Positions 1-11,824 of a stretch of DNA of 64,000 bases are shown piece by piece. The stretch's first letter is position 1; each line of letters begins with the position of its first letter. The notes under the pieces were generated by a model. That model saw nothing but the letters and a program-made list of their open reading frames with translations. It made no database searches and was not told where the DNA came from. The position numbers and the translations under genes were made by a program. The DNA is from Paralvinella palmiformis (taxonomy: Eukaryota; Annelida; Polychaeta; Terebellida; Alvinellidae). The DNA lies in NCBI GenBank assembly GCA_025642065.1, contig JAODUP010000045.1:903001-967000 (forward strand), written 5' to 3'.

Positions 1-914
1 TGAACCATAGGTAGATTATTTAAAGAAGAAAGCCCACGAAGAATATATGTACTTGTACTAGAGAGCTTAAATATAGAGAGGCGTTACTCTTGCCGCGCCC
101 ATGTTGAATTTTGAACCAGTGGCGCCTCCAGCGACCGGAGGTATTTCTCAGATAAACAAAAGCTCCCTGGTTGTCCACATGTGATCGTGTACATGTGTGC
201 GCATGGTTGAAACGAATTGCCAATACTAGTACTATATGTTACATGATCACATACTCTTTTATTAATTAACACTTTAATCGTGCACAGATGATATCGAAGG
301 AAACGAAGCTCTGAAACTGTAAATAAATAATTAAGATTTTTCACAGTCCAGTCACTTAATTGATTCATAGCCTACAATTTGTGATCACTTGACAGCTGAT
401 CAGAAAATAATTGAACGTGGTTTAGGTTATTTCACAGCTTTGTGTGTGGAAAGCGTATTTTTCACAAGTTTTTTAATGAAAACAATTAGGTATATATGAG
501 GTAAATGCATACAAACATACTTTCATCATGTCAGTTTATCATAGTCCATAAAAAAATATTTGGATATATACATATAATGATAAATACAGCTATTATAACG
601 CAACCCTAACACAATTCACCATATATTCATCATGTCCGTTTATCATATATTAACTAAAAAAATTATAAGTTCATTTAAAGTCTACACCTCAATAATATAG
701 GCCTGCCCAGCTGAGAACAAAGAATATACATGGAATATTAACAATGTTTATGTTTGCATTAACATGTTAGAGATAGAGAAATTAGTACTTTCATACAATA
801 AGCGGCATCAAATCTCTTGTGCCACGGGTTCATCTATAGTTACAATCAATCATTTGTTATCAAATAGACAGAATAACCCAAATTGCTTCCAGCTCTAAAC
901 AACCACTACTACAA
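1..914. other. No gene recognised; AT-rich leader of window
   Basis: I see no convincing coding exon here. Two overlapping minus-strand open frames (20-223, 84-368) have no recognisable domain. A short relatively GC-rich patch at about 90-150 could be part of an exon or a repeat, but nothing decides it. Confidence 0.4.
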
Positions 915-1330
915 AAAATGTTAGTGCATTGGATATTAGTGCACATAGATGTTAGTGCACATAGATGTTAGTGGACCCGACATTTGTGTACTAGATGTTA
1001 GCGCACAAAAAAGTGGACGTTAGCGTACTGGACATTAGCGTACGGAAGTTAGCGTACATAGACGTAAGTGAACAAAAAAGGTGAACGTTACTGTGCAACA
1101 TATTAAAACTATTAAAAAAAAATTAAAGACTAAAAATTATATCTCAAACCTTTAAAATTATTAAAAAATAATGCATCAACACTGCAAGGGACTGGTTATT
1201 TATCTGTTTGTTAATGGCGTCATTTACTATTATCACTCTACCCTGGCAGCCTGTGTACACTTGTCTATAGCGGTCAATGGAGAGATGTTTTGCGTATTTA
1301 GACTGTGCGTATCTCATACTGAAGACAGTG

Positions 1331-1520
1331 AGCTCCGGTGGCCTAGCGGTTAAGCACCCGGCACTTGGTGCCAACGGTCACAGGTTCGAACCCCATAAGA
1401 GGTCGAAACTTTTCCAGGGATTAATTTCTCGGCTCACTACATCGTGGGTGGCTGACCACGTTAAATGGCGCTGCCGTCTCCACTGAATTATTTAAAATAA
1501 AGGGGGATGTTAAAAAAAAA
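1331..1520 (+). repeat. tRNA-derived SINE
   Basis: A tRNA-like head is visible. The A box is TGGCCTAGCGGTTAAG (about 1339-1354) and the B box is GGTTCGAACCC (about 1383-1393). The 3' side does not pair with the 5' side as an acceptor stem would, so this is not a functional tRNA gene. A body of about 110 bp follows and ends in an A run at 1511-1520. Both pol III boxes are well preserved. Confidence 0.7.
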
Positions 1521-1700
1521 ACTGAGGACGTAAAACACTCTGGCAGTGACTACCCTCAGGGTATTTCGGCTCCATCTTTCCGTACTGCTCCCCTCTGAGT
1601 GGTGGGGGAGGAGATTTCTCAACCACTCCAACATAGAGGCTGTGCTGATTAAGCGACAGCCTGGGGGTTCTCCCCAAACAACAAAACCTAAAAACCATAC
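1511..1700 (+). repeat. Dispersed repeat, copy A (second copy at 15.8 kb)
   Basis: The stretch from about 1520 (ACTGAGGACGTAAAACACTC, then GGCAGTGACTACCCTC, then GTACTGCTC and GTGGTGGGGGAGG) matches the reverse complement of 15806-15925. It begins right after the A-tail of the preceding SINE, so the two elements abut or this is a composite. The class is not certain; it may be a SINE or the 3' tail of a LINE. Confidence 0.6.
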
Positions 1701-2345
1701 TGAAGACGTTCATGGAGCCAGAATCGAAACATAATTATTTCTAATTCAAGTAAATTCTGGTTATTTACGCGAAAAAGGGTTTTTCCTTTTCCTCCTTTTC
1801 TTAAATATAAAATAACCATTTTATTTATGTGCTTCACACGACAGAAGAAAAACGAGAAAATAATAATTGACATGTTCTATAACGAATGGTAGTTTATTTA
1901 CACAGTTTTTTTAATTATTTAAACATTCTCTGCTTTCGAGAAACTAATATTCCAAACGGGTTTAATTAACTCATCCTTCAGCCAAAGAAGAAAAACGTTG
2001 ATAATAAAAAGGGATATTAAGATTAATAAATGCTTATTAATCCTTTGGTAGATCACGTGCAGCAGTGTATTATATTAATATTAAATTTTTAACAATTAGT
2101 TAATTACTATATTAGAAATACAAATTACGCTTCCAAGAGCAACTTTACAAGTTCTGCAAAGTAGGTCAACAACTTAAAAGGTGTTATTAGGCGATGTGTT
2201 CATAATACACCATAGTAGTTTCAACGTACACTGATGTCTTGTACACTAACACCGACGTACACTAAAACAAATACATAAACATCTATGTACACTAACGTCC
2301 ATACACCAATATCCAGTACACCAACACCCCCAAACCGCAAAATGA

Positions 2346-3430
2346 ACAGTTAAGAAAAAAATGAATAAAATCACCTCGTTATGCGCACTTGAAACACAAC
2401 TTTGCATTTCCAACATGGGAGAAGCCATAGACTAGTACTAGGCAATACATATATTAAATAGTATGTATTTTATGTTATTAAGATGTGTATCTTTGGGATA
2501 TATTGATGATTTCCATCAGAATACTTCTTTTAATAATCTTCTTCGGTAAGATACAAATCTGAAGAAAAAAATCCTGCCACGTCAGCTAAGTCTAGGCACG
2601 ATAACCTAACATATAACTCCGTCACCTTCAATATGACTCCGCTCTAACTGAAGCCTTCTGTTTATCTGCAAGCTCAATACAGAATATTCATATCTCGACA
2701 CGACAAAATACGTATAATTGGCCGAACCGACTTATATATCAACAAAACTATATCACCTATTAAATGTACAATTTGAGAATCGCTATTTATTCATACTTTT
2801 TCAAGAATATATTATATAGCGAGGGTTCTGTTCCTTTTTTTCACACTTCCCTCGCTTTCAGTTTTTGAGCCTAGATATGTCAAAATGACCTGTGAGCAAG
2901 AAAAGACCATTAAAACTCCGGGATAAATTATATTCACTCCCAGTGTAAACGGATATCTTTTTTATAGTCAACCTTGTGCTCCAGTAATAACTTATACATT
3001 TTATATATTGATTTGCATTAAACACTACACTTTACACAGTATCGAATTCCAGCATTATCTATGGTACATAGGAGGTTGTTACATCCGTCTATAAACGACT
3101 TCGGCCCGATCTCTTTTTGGTACAACATGGTCATGCGTCACAGGTTAGAATAGTATTACTTAAAACAATAACCTGAATAACTGAACACCTTCATTAATTC
3201 CTGGAGAAGCGTGTAGTTGCTAGCTACCAGGAATTGGTGTACACGCCATCCTGTGAAGAAAAAAGTGACTCTTTGCAAAAAAAGTGACCAAGCTCTCTCG
3301 CATCCTGCTGAATAGGACGCTAAATAAAACATATTTTACAGTCTTGTAAATAATTAACCTACCGTCTCTCATAATGGGTGTTAGTCAAACCAAAATTAAC
3401 GCAGGACATGTGGGATAATACTAGCTACAG
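2346..3430. other. Intergenic, no gene seen
   Basis: AT-rich non-coding sequence with scattered stops in all frames. A small hairpin is visible at 3196-3235, with arms AATTCCTGG and CCAGGAATT. Nothing else can be assigned. Confidence 0.4.
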
Positions 3431-3435
3431 CTATA

Positions 3436-3438
<3 letters not shown>

Positions 3439-3493
<55 letters not shown>

Positions 3494-3550
3494 GGAGCGA
3501 TAGATAGAGAGAGAGAGAGAGTGTGTGTGTGTGTGTGTGTGTGTATGTGT
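3439..3550. repeat. Compound microsatellite (AT)n-(GA)n-(GT)n
   Basis: An AT run at 3439-3474 is followed by GA repeats, a short GATA patch, more GA repeats and a GT run to about 3550. Open frames here encode only Ile/Tyr, Leu/Ser and Thr/His repeats and are not genes. Confidence 0.95.
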
Positions 3551-3634
3551 TATAATAGATAGTGAGAGCCCCACTGCCCTGGGGCCATAGTTTATGAAAC
3601 ACCGCGGTGCCAAGTAGTAGGCCTTGTTGCTTAA

Positions 3635-3636
<2 letters not shown>

Positions 3637-3666
<30 letters not shown>
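3637..3666. repeat. (AT)n microsatellite
   Basis: Uninterrupted TA dinucleotides about 90 bases after the compound repeat. Confidence 0.9.
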
Positions 3667-3669
<3 letters not shown>

Positions 3670-4145
3670 GATCCATTAGTTATTAAGCCATAATCGCTCT
3701 CACAATATTAACGCAGTAATTAAACTTATGAAACATTATAGGTTTGTATTACAACAAGGCAGTAAGGGGGGAGGGCGGGGCCTCTTAAGCTTAGAATGTA
3801 ACACAAATGAAATGGTAACTGCAGAAGCGATTTTAGAATAGTGTGGATTATTAAATTAAATACATGGAGACTTCAACGCGACGAGAACAATCTTTACACG
3901 AATACATTCATCTTCAGCATACCACATCTGCTCACAGATCGTATGACTAATAATTACGGTCTGATAATTGAGGGGAGGGGGGATCACCACACAAAAAAAC
4001 GTACAAGACATGACCCGTCACCAGCGGATAGTAAACACAATCTACTTAAAAAACATGATTCACACTGGCCATGCAAATAGCTTGGACTAGGATACACTGA
4101 CTACTTAATATACCGGCTGAAGCTGAAAACCGCTCATGAAGAACA

Positions 4146-7100
4146 ATGTCTACTCGTCAACAGAAACAATCTCATGTATTCAGGGAAGACAAAAATGGGG
4201 GGAATGATCAGGAAGAACAATCTGATGAGGAACAGGAACAGCTGACCTCATTGATGTCACAAGCGGCTATGTCAGCGGAACTAGGTCGCCGAAAGGTGGC
4301 GACACCGGTGCAGCTGACAGGTGAAAATTCATACCTTGACCAAGGAGCCGTAAACATGGAGTTGGGCGAAGCTCCGAGACCTGTTAGCCCAACGAGCAAA
4401 CTAGCATGGGTAGGCTTCGGATTGTCCGTTTTCGCCCTCACCTGTATGTGTATTTCGTTTGCGAGTCCCTACTGGCTACAACAATGGGAGCTTTCGTTTA
4501 ACACGTTCAACAACATGGGTCTGTGGGAGGCCTGCTTCCATAATTATATGCATTACCGAGATGACCTGCAGGAAATATATAACGGCTGCTTCTGGGTGTA
4601 TAATGCTGACCAAAGATATAACAAGTTACGGGACTGGCTTGTACCACGTAAGTCTATTTCTATACTTCTTGTATTGGTCATTTGATGCTATCTGTCTAAT
4701 GCAACACACATACACACAGTGACACACACTGACATACCATAACCAAAACTATCAGGGAATAAGTATATAATATATATAGAGAGAGAGTGTGTGTGTGTGT
4801 TGGGGGTGTGTCTGTCTATACACTAGAGTAGATCTAATATAGTTGTAGCAACCCGTTTCGCAACCCTGCCCCTTTTAAAATGGGATCTTCGCAACCGCAC
4901 CACAAGCCTTGTGGTTGTAAGATGGGTGGCACATTTCTCAACCACTGGATCCAGTACAACATTGACATGATTATAAATTTGATCGTACCCCATTTTGTAA
5001 AACATGATTTATTATTTTTGCCTGCTTTGCATGTATTTATATATGTATATATATATATATATAAAATGTGAACAAATACTTTCTGAAAACAGTAAATTAT
5101 TTAAGTTGTTGAATCAGTCCGCTTCCCATTTGAAAACTGCCCATCCCATTTCAAAGCAGGAAAATGACGTTTCGACAACTTCAAATAATTTACTGTTTTC
5201 AGAATTTATTTGTACATATATTTCTATATAATTTGTCTTCAGTTTAATTTTCACAACAACACATAATTTTGTTAGATAACTGGCCTATAATGCCGAAAAT
5301 TTTGAAATAACAGTGTGACACATGGTTGCAGAATGGGCAGGCATTCTTAAAACCAAACCGGTTTTGAAACAGGACGGTCGCGTTTCAAAACGGCCTCAGT
5401 TGTCAAGATGGTGTGTGACGTAGTCATAGGGTTAATTCCACTCCCCTAAACAAATTTAACAATTCCTGAATTGGAATTCACCATTAATTCCTGAATTTAC
5501 CCCCATCTATAGCTAATTATGGAATAGGAGTTAAACTTAAAGTAGACAATTAAAGATGGAAAAATATGCAAAAGGGGAAGACGTTATTTGGAGTAGTCTT
5601 AGCAACAAATAATGTTATTGTTTGTTTTTTAGTAAGGGAAAAGTTAAATGGTAATTTATTTCTGTGGTCATAATTAATTTTAATCATAAATTAATCAATT
5701 CGAAGTGCTAAAAGAAATCCAATATTGGAATTAACTATCGATTCCAGAATTTAATTAACCTAGTGTCTGATCTCTATATATATGTGTGTGTGTGTGTGCT
5801 TATAACACTTACAGAACTTTACAAACAACATGCCTTTATGTTGATTAAGCCAGTTTGTTGTCACACATAATAAATCCTAATAAACATTTATAGAACCGAT
5901 ATCAGCATGTTATAGGAATTTCAAATATGATGACAGAGAATGAGTGTTATTGATGAGATATTGTCTATATTTCAGCATGGTTCATATCATGTCAGGTGAT
6001 GTCTACAATTGTGTTACTGGTGTTGATATCTGTTGTCATCATGACAGCCCTGGTCTTCCTACACATGTGCCCCATGTCCAATCATGAATATCATCAGATC
6101 TTTGCCATGTTCATAGCTGGTGCCATGATGTTCTTATGTAGTAAGTATTTATAACATGATGCTTCTGTGTATGATGGTATAGTGTACTAGTTTAATAGAA
6201 TTTAAACTCCATTTCTGTGCTACACAGAGGACATGCAACTGATAATGTTGGCAGATATTTCTCTAATTTTAAAGCTGATGTTTTGACAACTAGTCTCTGG
6301 CTAGAAATTAAATTATGCGCTAATATATTTATTTAGCAAGACTGATCACACTAACTGAGTGGTTGTTGCTGTAATGTAAAAGATACATTTAACGTGGAAA
6401 AGTTATGTTTAAAGTGAAACATTCACTGTTACCCTTATCAAGTTTTAGACGGTTCTTTGACTGAACATTTTCAGTAAGATTTAGCAAATAAATGATTCCA
6501 TAAAGTTTACTGGGTCAACTGAGACTACTTGTGCACAAATAGTTGATTAATACGTAGTTACACTGTATGGTTGCTACAGTCTACTGTTATCCTGTTTTTT
6601 TTCCAGCTATGACAACTTTGATCACGGCAATCTTGTTCGGAGTGCAAGTCCAAGACAGGAAATGGATGCCTCGACCAGACTGGAACATGTTGTCGTGGGG
6701 GTATGGGTTCCTTGTCCTATGTGGAATGTTCTCGCTTGCAGCAGGATTCTGTCTGTTCACTGCAGCCTGGAAGGCATACAATGAACTGCTTCGCGATCAA
6801 GATCAGTACTTTAAGGCGGCGATGGAAATGGCATCGCAGTATGCACCTAGCGTCAGCCAGGTTAGCTATGGTTACGGCGACAAACCAAGTTACTCGTCAC
6901 AGCAGTACTATCAGAGTCAGCCAAGCTACGAAAAGGATAGCTTTGAAAAACCGGGTTACGGCCAATCACAATCCAGCTATGGTGCAGAGAAACCTCCCTT
7001 TGACCAACAGCAGAGTTATGACCACCATGACAGTGCTGAACAACCACCAACCTACAATGGTCTTCAGGCACAATATGTTCAACAGCCAAGTTCTGATGGT

Positions 7101-7148
7101 ACTCAAGGTGGCCAAAGATATGACCAATATGGCCGACCAGTCGTCTAA
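4146..7148 (+). CDS. Claudin/Pasiflora-like tetraspan membrane protein 1, with a Q/S/Y-rich tail
   Basis: Three coding exons: 4146-4647, 5976-6140 and 6607-7148; both introns are phase 1 with GT-AG ends; 402 aa. The start is the ATG at 4146. Residues 1-80 form an acidic/polar cytoplasmic segment. TM1 is about residues 85-108. The first extracellular loop carries the claudin/PMP22-type signature: Trp, then GLWEACF, then a second Cys in NGCFW. TM2 lies in exon 2, and TM3 spans the exon 2/3 junction. The second loop has WMPRPDWNMLSWGYG, and TM4 follows. Proteins of this superfamily seal epithelial septate or tight junctions or act in membrane organisation. Residues from about 305 to 402 form a Tyr/Gln/Ser/Pro-rich cytoplasmic tail with a PPTY motif at 369-372, absent from both paralogues. 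It is first of a tandem trio. The family is clear; the function as a junction protein is inferred. Confidence 0.85.
4767..4800. repeat. Compound AT/GA/GT microsatellite in intron 1 of tetraspan gene 1
   Basis: Short TATA, GAGAGA and GTGTGT runs in succession. Confidence 0.8.
5063..5222. mobile_element. Short hairpin MITE-like element
   Basis: The left arm at 5068-5113 and the right arm at 5171-5217 are inverted copies of about 46 bp with only a few mismatches; the core TGAAAACAGTAAATTATTT is shared. They flank a loop of about 57 bp. TA runs surround both ends, as expected for insertion into a TA-rich target. There is no coding capacity. It lies in intron 1 of the first tetraspan gene. Confidence 0.65.
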
Positions 7149-8745
7149 ACGTGGGAAACTTTTTATCTGGGAGGGGGGGGAGGCTTTGAGATTTCTTATA
7201 GATGGTAGTAGATCATAATTTTAAGACAATTACAAGACCATTAAATATATTAACTACTGGTTAGGTTTTTATTCACTTGTATATATTTTACATTTAAGTC
7301 TAGTTATTATATTTTATTTTCAAAAAAGAATTAACGAAATACAAATGCTTTATTTGACCTGGTACTTCAAAAATAATGTTAATACCAAAATGATGCATAA
7401 ACTGCTTGTTTACATTTAACTTGTAAATACTGTTTCCATATTTTTAGAGTATCTGTATCAAACAAGTTGTAAATATTTGTCAGCTTAAGAATATTAAATA
7501 TGTTTTGTATCCATTTTATTGTTTGTATAGTATTACGTGCTTATAACGATTGTAAAGAGTTTCAAAGCAGTTGGTGTATGTTAGACTTTTAAGTTTTTAA
7601 ATACCTCCCTATCTCTTCCATTTTAAACAAAATCCTTGACTTTTCAATAACACTTCCCAGGCGGTCACTCCCTTTACACCCATCAAGTTCAAATATAGGT
7701 TCTGGACTCCATCAAAAAGATGTACACGCCATGATTAATGTTAAAATGGCATAAATGTCCTACGTAAAAGTGATCTTCTGTTGTCAATTAAGTGCATTAA
7801 CCAGGAGTTTGATCACACAAAAGGGTCAAATATTTCAACAGATCAAATTCTCTGCTCAGAATATCATCAGTGGCTAACCTATATTAAATGGGGTTACTAT
7901 CTAATTAAATAAAAAATATAAACACTATGCCAATGATCAACCAGAGTATGGGTATGTCTTCACCTTTCCGATCTGGGCTCTATGAGACGACACTTGGAAT
8001 AACTTATTTCCAGTTTGGTCTCCTTCACCAATAAGTGATCATTCTTTCCTAGGTTGTCCCTGTTTTGTGATGATTGATCATGACAGGAAAGAAATCTAAA
8101 CCAGCACAGTACATATAATAATATGCCACCACTGCCCCAATGTAAAGTGCACGTCGCAGCATTCCTTGAAGTTGTGGAATTGAAAAATCACCGTTTTAGT
8201 CAAGTCGGTGGATATATCTCCGGTATGTGACCAGCGGTGACGACACACCAAACATTCGTGTGTAAATAAATTCTATTACATGCACTTAATCAGTTAAATA
8301 CTGTCTCGGTGATGATACTAGATATTAAAAAAAATTCAAGCAATCATCGTCATTTCACGATCGCATATACTAATGATATATTGCAGGCCAATTTAAGTGA
8401 TTTTGTTGATAACATATTTCACTTGAAAATATTATCTACGTTTAGAGCACATCATTCTTACAACACAATAACAACCCGCATTATACACAAACTGATAAAG
8501 CTCACGACAAATTGTAAACGCCGAGAAGAACCCATTACCTCCTCCAGGTATTAAATTGGACTCGTCCAAAGCCAAACTTCTCCATTGGACAATAAAACAA
8601 GGTCGGATCGTGACCTACTTCATTATTTCACCTGTAGTGCGCTATCGCCTGGTTTCGGTATCAAGTATGGCGAGTGTTGTGATAATTAAATGATTGGTAA
8701 CACTCTGGCTGAATGTTTCGCACCAGATAGAGAGAACAGATAAAA
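7149..8745. other. 3' UTR of tetraspan gene 1 and spacer to gene 2
   Basis: No coding exon is recognised. The first several hundred bases are AT-rich and probably 3' UTR, but no canonical AATAAA stands out close to the stop. Around 7960-8020 a stretch (ACTTATTTCCAG followed by TGGTC) resembles part of the repeat at 15.78 kb. The promoter of gene 2 should lie shortly before 8746, where the sequence is locally less AT-rich (8570-8660). Confidence 0.4.
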
Positions 8746-11700
8746 ATGGCCAGCAAGCTTCCGTATCTGTTGGCTTTTAGCCTTTATATTGGCGCCTTTG
8801 TATTGTGTGCCATCGGTTATGGGACTGGCTACTGGTTTGTGGCTAAAGGCAATAGTAGGCTATTCCTAAGACTCGGTTTATGGGAGGCTTGTTTTAATGG
8901 TTACGAACATACTTCTGATTATGTGGGCAAGGCTTATTATGGCTGCTGGTGGATCTTCCACAAGGAATATTCATATATCAGAGACTGGATAATGCCAAGT
9001 GAGTATACGACTCGTATAAAGTTAATTATAAATGACAAAAATGTCTATATCTAGGAATTACATTATGATTAACACACACAATTATTATTATATATAATTA
9101 TGTGTGTGGCTGGGGTAAATAGTAGCCTTGTTTAGATAATAATAGTAGTAAATAAAGCTAATGACAGGGGTCAATATGCATGTTGATTCATATATATATA
9201 TATATATATATATAGCCTTTATTATTATTTATTAAGATTACAATTTTACTTAATGATGTAGACTTTCCTTATTAATTAAATTAATTCTCTATCAATTAAT
9301 CAATCTAGAACCAGACGATGATTTGTTTGTGCTGCTAGATGCACTTTCAAATTTAATTTATCCAAGCAATCATATGGCAGTTATATATATACACCCTTGT
9401 TTCTCCTAGTATTTAAACCAGAACTAATGTAACTGAAAGTGATTGTTCACAACGGGGTGCATCAAATTAATGAAGCTTGCTTGATGAGGCACTGCAATAG
9501 TATAGTGAGTAGAGCAATCCTCTCCACAATTCAAAACTTGTATTTGAGGGGATGTTTCCCCGTGGAGTGGCCCCTTGAACAAATGTTTGAGGTGTGACCC
9601 GGCAATGGGGACAAATGAAACAATCGCTTACTCTAGTTTGCTTAACAGTTGTCACTAAGATTTACGTCACTCGCATCGATAACATTGTGGGAGTTAATAT
9701 TACGTGTCGGTGGATTAATGTTATTTATAATTTAGAACTGTTCCAGCCACACTGGAAAGAGACTGGTGTGTCACGTAATAATGTAAATTATGCTTATTTT
9801 TCAGGTTGGTTCATTGCGTGTCAAACGCTCATGACATTTGCTATTGTGACAATGTTTGCCACAATGGGGTTGTTTCCAATGGCTGGTAAAGATTCTGACA
9901 ATACTAGGATGCTGAACATAACTGTTTTTGCCACTTTGTTTACAAGTAAGTTACAGATGTTCCACTAATTCCCATACTTCTAATAGCTACAAGTTTATGA
10001 TGCAATGTGAAACACTCTGGATTAATCCAGGGTTTATGACATAATGTCATAAACAAGTTCATGACCGGACAGTGTCACATACTTATTCCAGATACACCTG
10101 AAAAGTAGTTTTCACAATGGCTTGAATTATTAATATGCCATTAGTATAATATTAATAATAATTATACGGCGTGACACTTGATCCGTACATGAAGTAGCTT
10201 CAATCTTAATTTTAATTCATTGTATAAATCCATCTTATGGCTTTCACATGAAATTATACATACACAGATGGTTAGCTTCATGGCTGGTTTTGATACAGCC
10301 AAAGGGGGTATACGGCGGAGGAAAGGGAGAACTTGAATCGTAATGTAATACTTCAATTTAATTCAAATTGTTTATTTCAACATTCTTCATTTTAATCAAA
10401 GCAAACACATATAGAATGTTGAAAAGGAGGATGCTTGAAGCATTGCTTATATAATGCATCCCATCCTTCCTTAACATAACTTGAAAAACATTCATGACAA
10501 ATTAAAAAATATGTGGAACAGTCAACTCAATAACATAATTATATCTTTATGAAACGAAGACATTCTAAAACCTGTCATAAACTGTTGAGGGCATGTATTA
10601 TCCTAAATTTTGCAATAGTATAGCATGAAATGGACCGATTCATTTGTATGTGTATTACTAATGAAATGGACTGATAGACTTTTATATGTAAGGAGGATGT
10701 GTCAATTGGATAATGAATAAAGAACATCTTTAAATTATTTCTGTTAATTATATTATGGTCTGTAATATAGAATTATGATAAATCTGATATAAAATGATAA
10801 CGACTAATTTAAGCAAAATTGATCAAATGTGTAAGTTTTTTAAACATTACAAAATACCATGTATATATGTTTTTGATGTCATAAAGGTATTAATCCTAGG
10901 TTTATGACACTATCATGTGATTAAACAAGTTTATGATTATCACAAAGCCAACCCTGTCTTACAGTGATTGATTCTGTTCAATCACTGTCTGCTATTTGTT
11001 TACAAGCCCAGTATGTCTGTATACTGTATGTTAATAACTAATGGAGTATATAATGAGATTTTATAGATATAATATTTACAGACAAATTCCACATTACAAA
11101 TTGGTAGAACTAATTAACCTGTCAGAGATGGATGAATGTCAGAGATGTCACTACTGGAAGTGTAACAGTTCAGTTGGCAGAAGTGAGAGACCTTATTAAT
11201 CGGTGATCTATGTTTCAGTCCTGTTGCTGTAGCATTGGACATTTAGCCAGATTCTTTCAGTTTGGCACATATCTTAACATGCTGCCAAAAGTAAGCGTCT
11301 GATACAAGAAAAAGATAGTGTATCAGACAAAAAGCTTGATATTACATATTCACGTGGGAGTTGATTGGTTTCTTAGCTGAGATGTGTAGCAATTCTAATG
11401 ACATCCTTCAAAATAATGCACACTACAGAGTTAGATAACATGCAGATCAGACCCCTTTGAGCAGAAAGGTGTTCACTGGTGAATGAGCGTCATGTAAGAT
11501 TGTGTGGTAAATATGATAAGATTTTTGATAATTCTTCACCGACAAACATTTTGTATAACCGGTCTATATTTTTCTCTGCTTTCAGCACTTTGTATTGCCA
11601 TAACAGTTATAATATTTGGTGTGATGATTGGCGAGGACAGAACATGGGTGCCACGACCAGACATCGACAAACTCGGCTGGTCATACGGTCTTGTTGTCGT

Positions 11701-11824
11701 CAGTGGCTTTATGACAGCATTCAGCTTCATCTCGCTGTCAATTTATACACTGATGAGGAAATGGGAGTTACTGCCCAGAGAAGATGAAAAAGTGAGAATG
11801 ATGCCTCCCATGCCAAGGGTTTAA
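8746..11824 (+). CDS. Claudin/Pasiflora-like tetraspan membrane protein 2
   Basis: Three coding exons: 8746-8998, 9805-9945 and 11586-11824; both introns are phase 1; 210 aa. The start ATG at 8746 follows an A-rich context. TM1 begins almost at the N-terminus. Loop 1 has GLWEACFNGY, then a Cys in YGCWWIF, then RDWIMPS. Exon 2 opens with WFIACQ and encodes TM2. Exon 3 completes TM3 and has TWVPRPDIDKLGWSYG before TM4. The C-terminal tail is only about 25 residues, the usual size for PMP22/claudin relatives. The two intron positions match those of genes 1 and 3 exactly: after the MP of DW..MP, and in TM3. A possible polyadenylation signal AATAAA lies at 12475-12480. Confidence 0.85.
9189..9214. 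repeat. (AT)n microsatellite
   Basis: TA dinucleotide run in intron 1 of tetraspan gene 2. Confidence 0.9.
10032..10054. repeat. 23-bp perfect palindrome
   Basis: GTTTATGACAT and its reverse complement are separated by one A. A related imperfect copy in the same orientation lies at about 10886-10935; both are preceded by TTAATCC. They lie in intron 2 of tetraspan gene 2 and could be remnants of a small DNA element. Confidence 0.6.

Larger units (their letters stand above)
915..2345. mobile_element. Foldback-like element bounded by inverted arrays of a degenerate ~16-19 bp repeat
   Basis: At 917-1105 a degenerate motif of the form GAYGTTAGTGYACATA recurs about nine times in a row (for example 935-950, 950-975, 1000-1060). 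At 2205-2330 the same motif recurs on the opposite strand (TGTACACTAACGTC and variants). The reverse complement of the right array matches the left array over a long stretch, including TGGATATTRGTG. Inverted termini made of short tandem repeats are typical of foldback (FB/Galileo/TU-type) DNA elements. The interior holds a SINE and another repeat rather than a transposase, so the element would be non-autonomous. No target-site duplication was found. Confidence 0.45.

Noticed and set aside
1331..1405. tRNA gene
   Set aside because: The A and B boxes are good, but no acceptor stem can pair, and a SINE body with an A-tail follows.
3396..3676. Overlapping minus-strand open frames rich in Leu/Ser, Thr/His and Ile/Tyr
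   Set aside because: They are translations of AT, GA and GT microsatellites.
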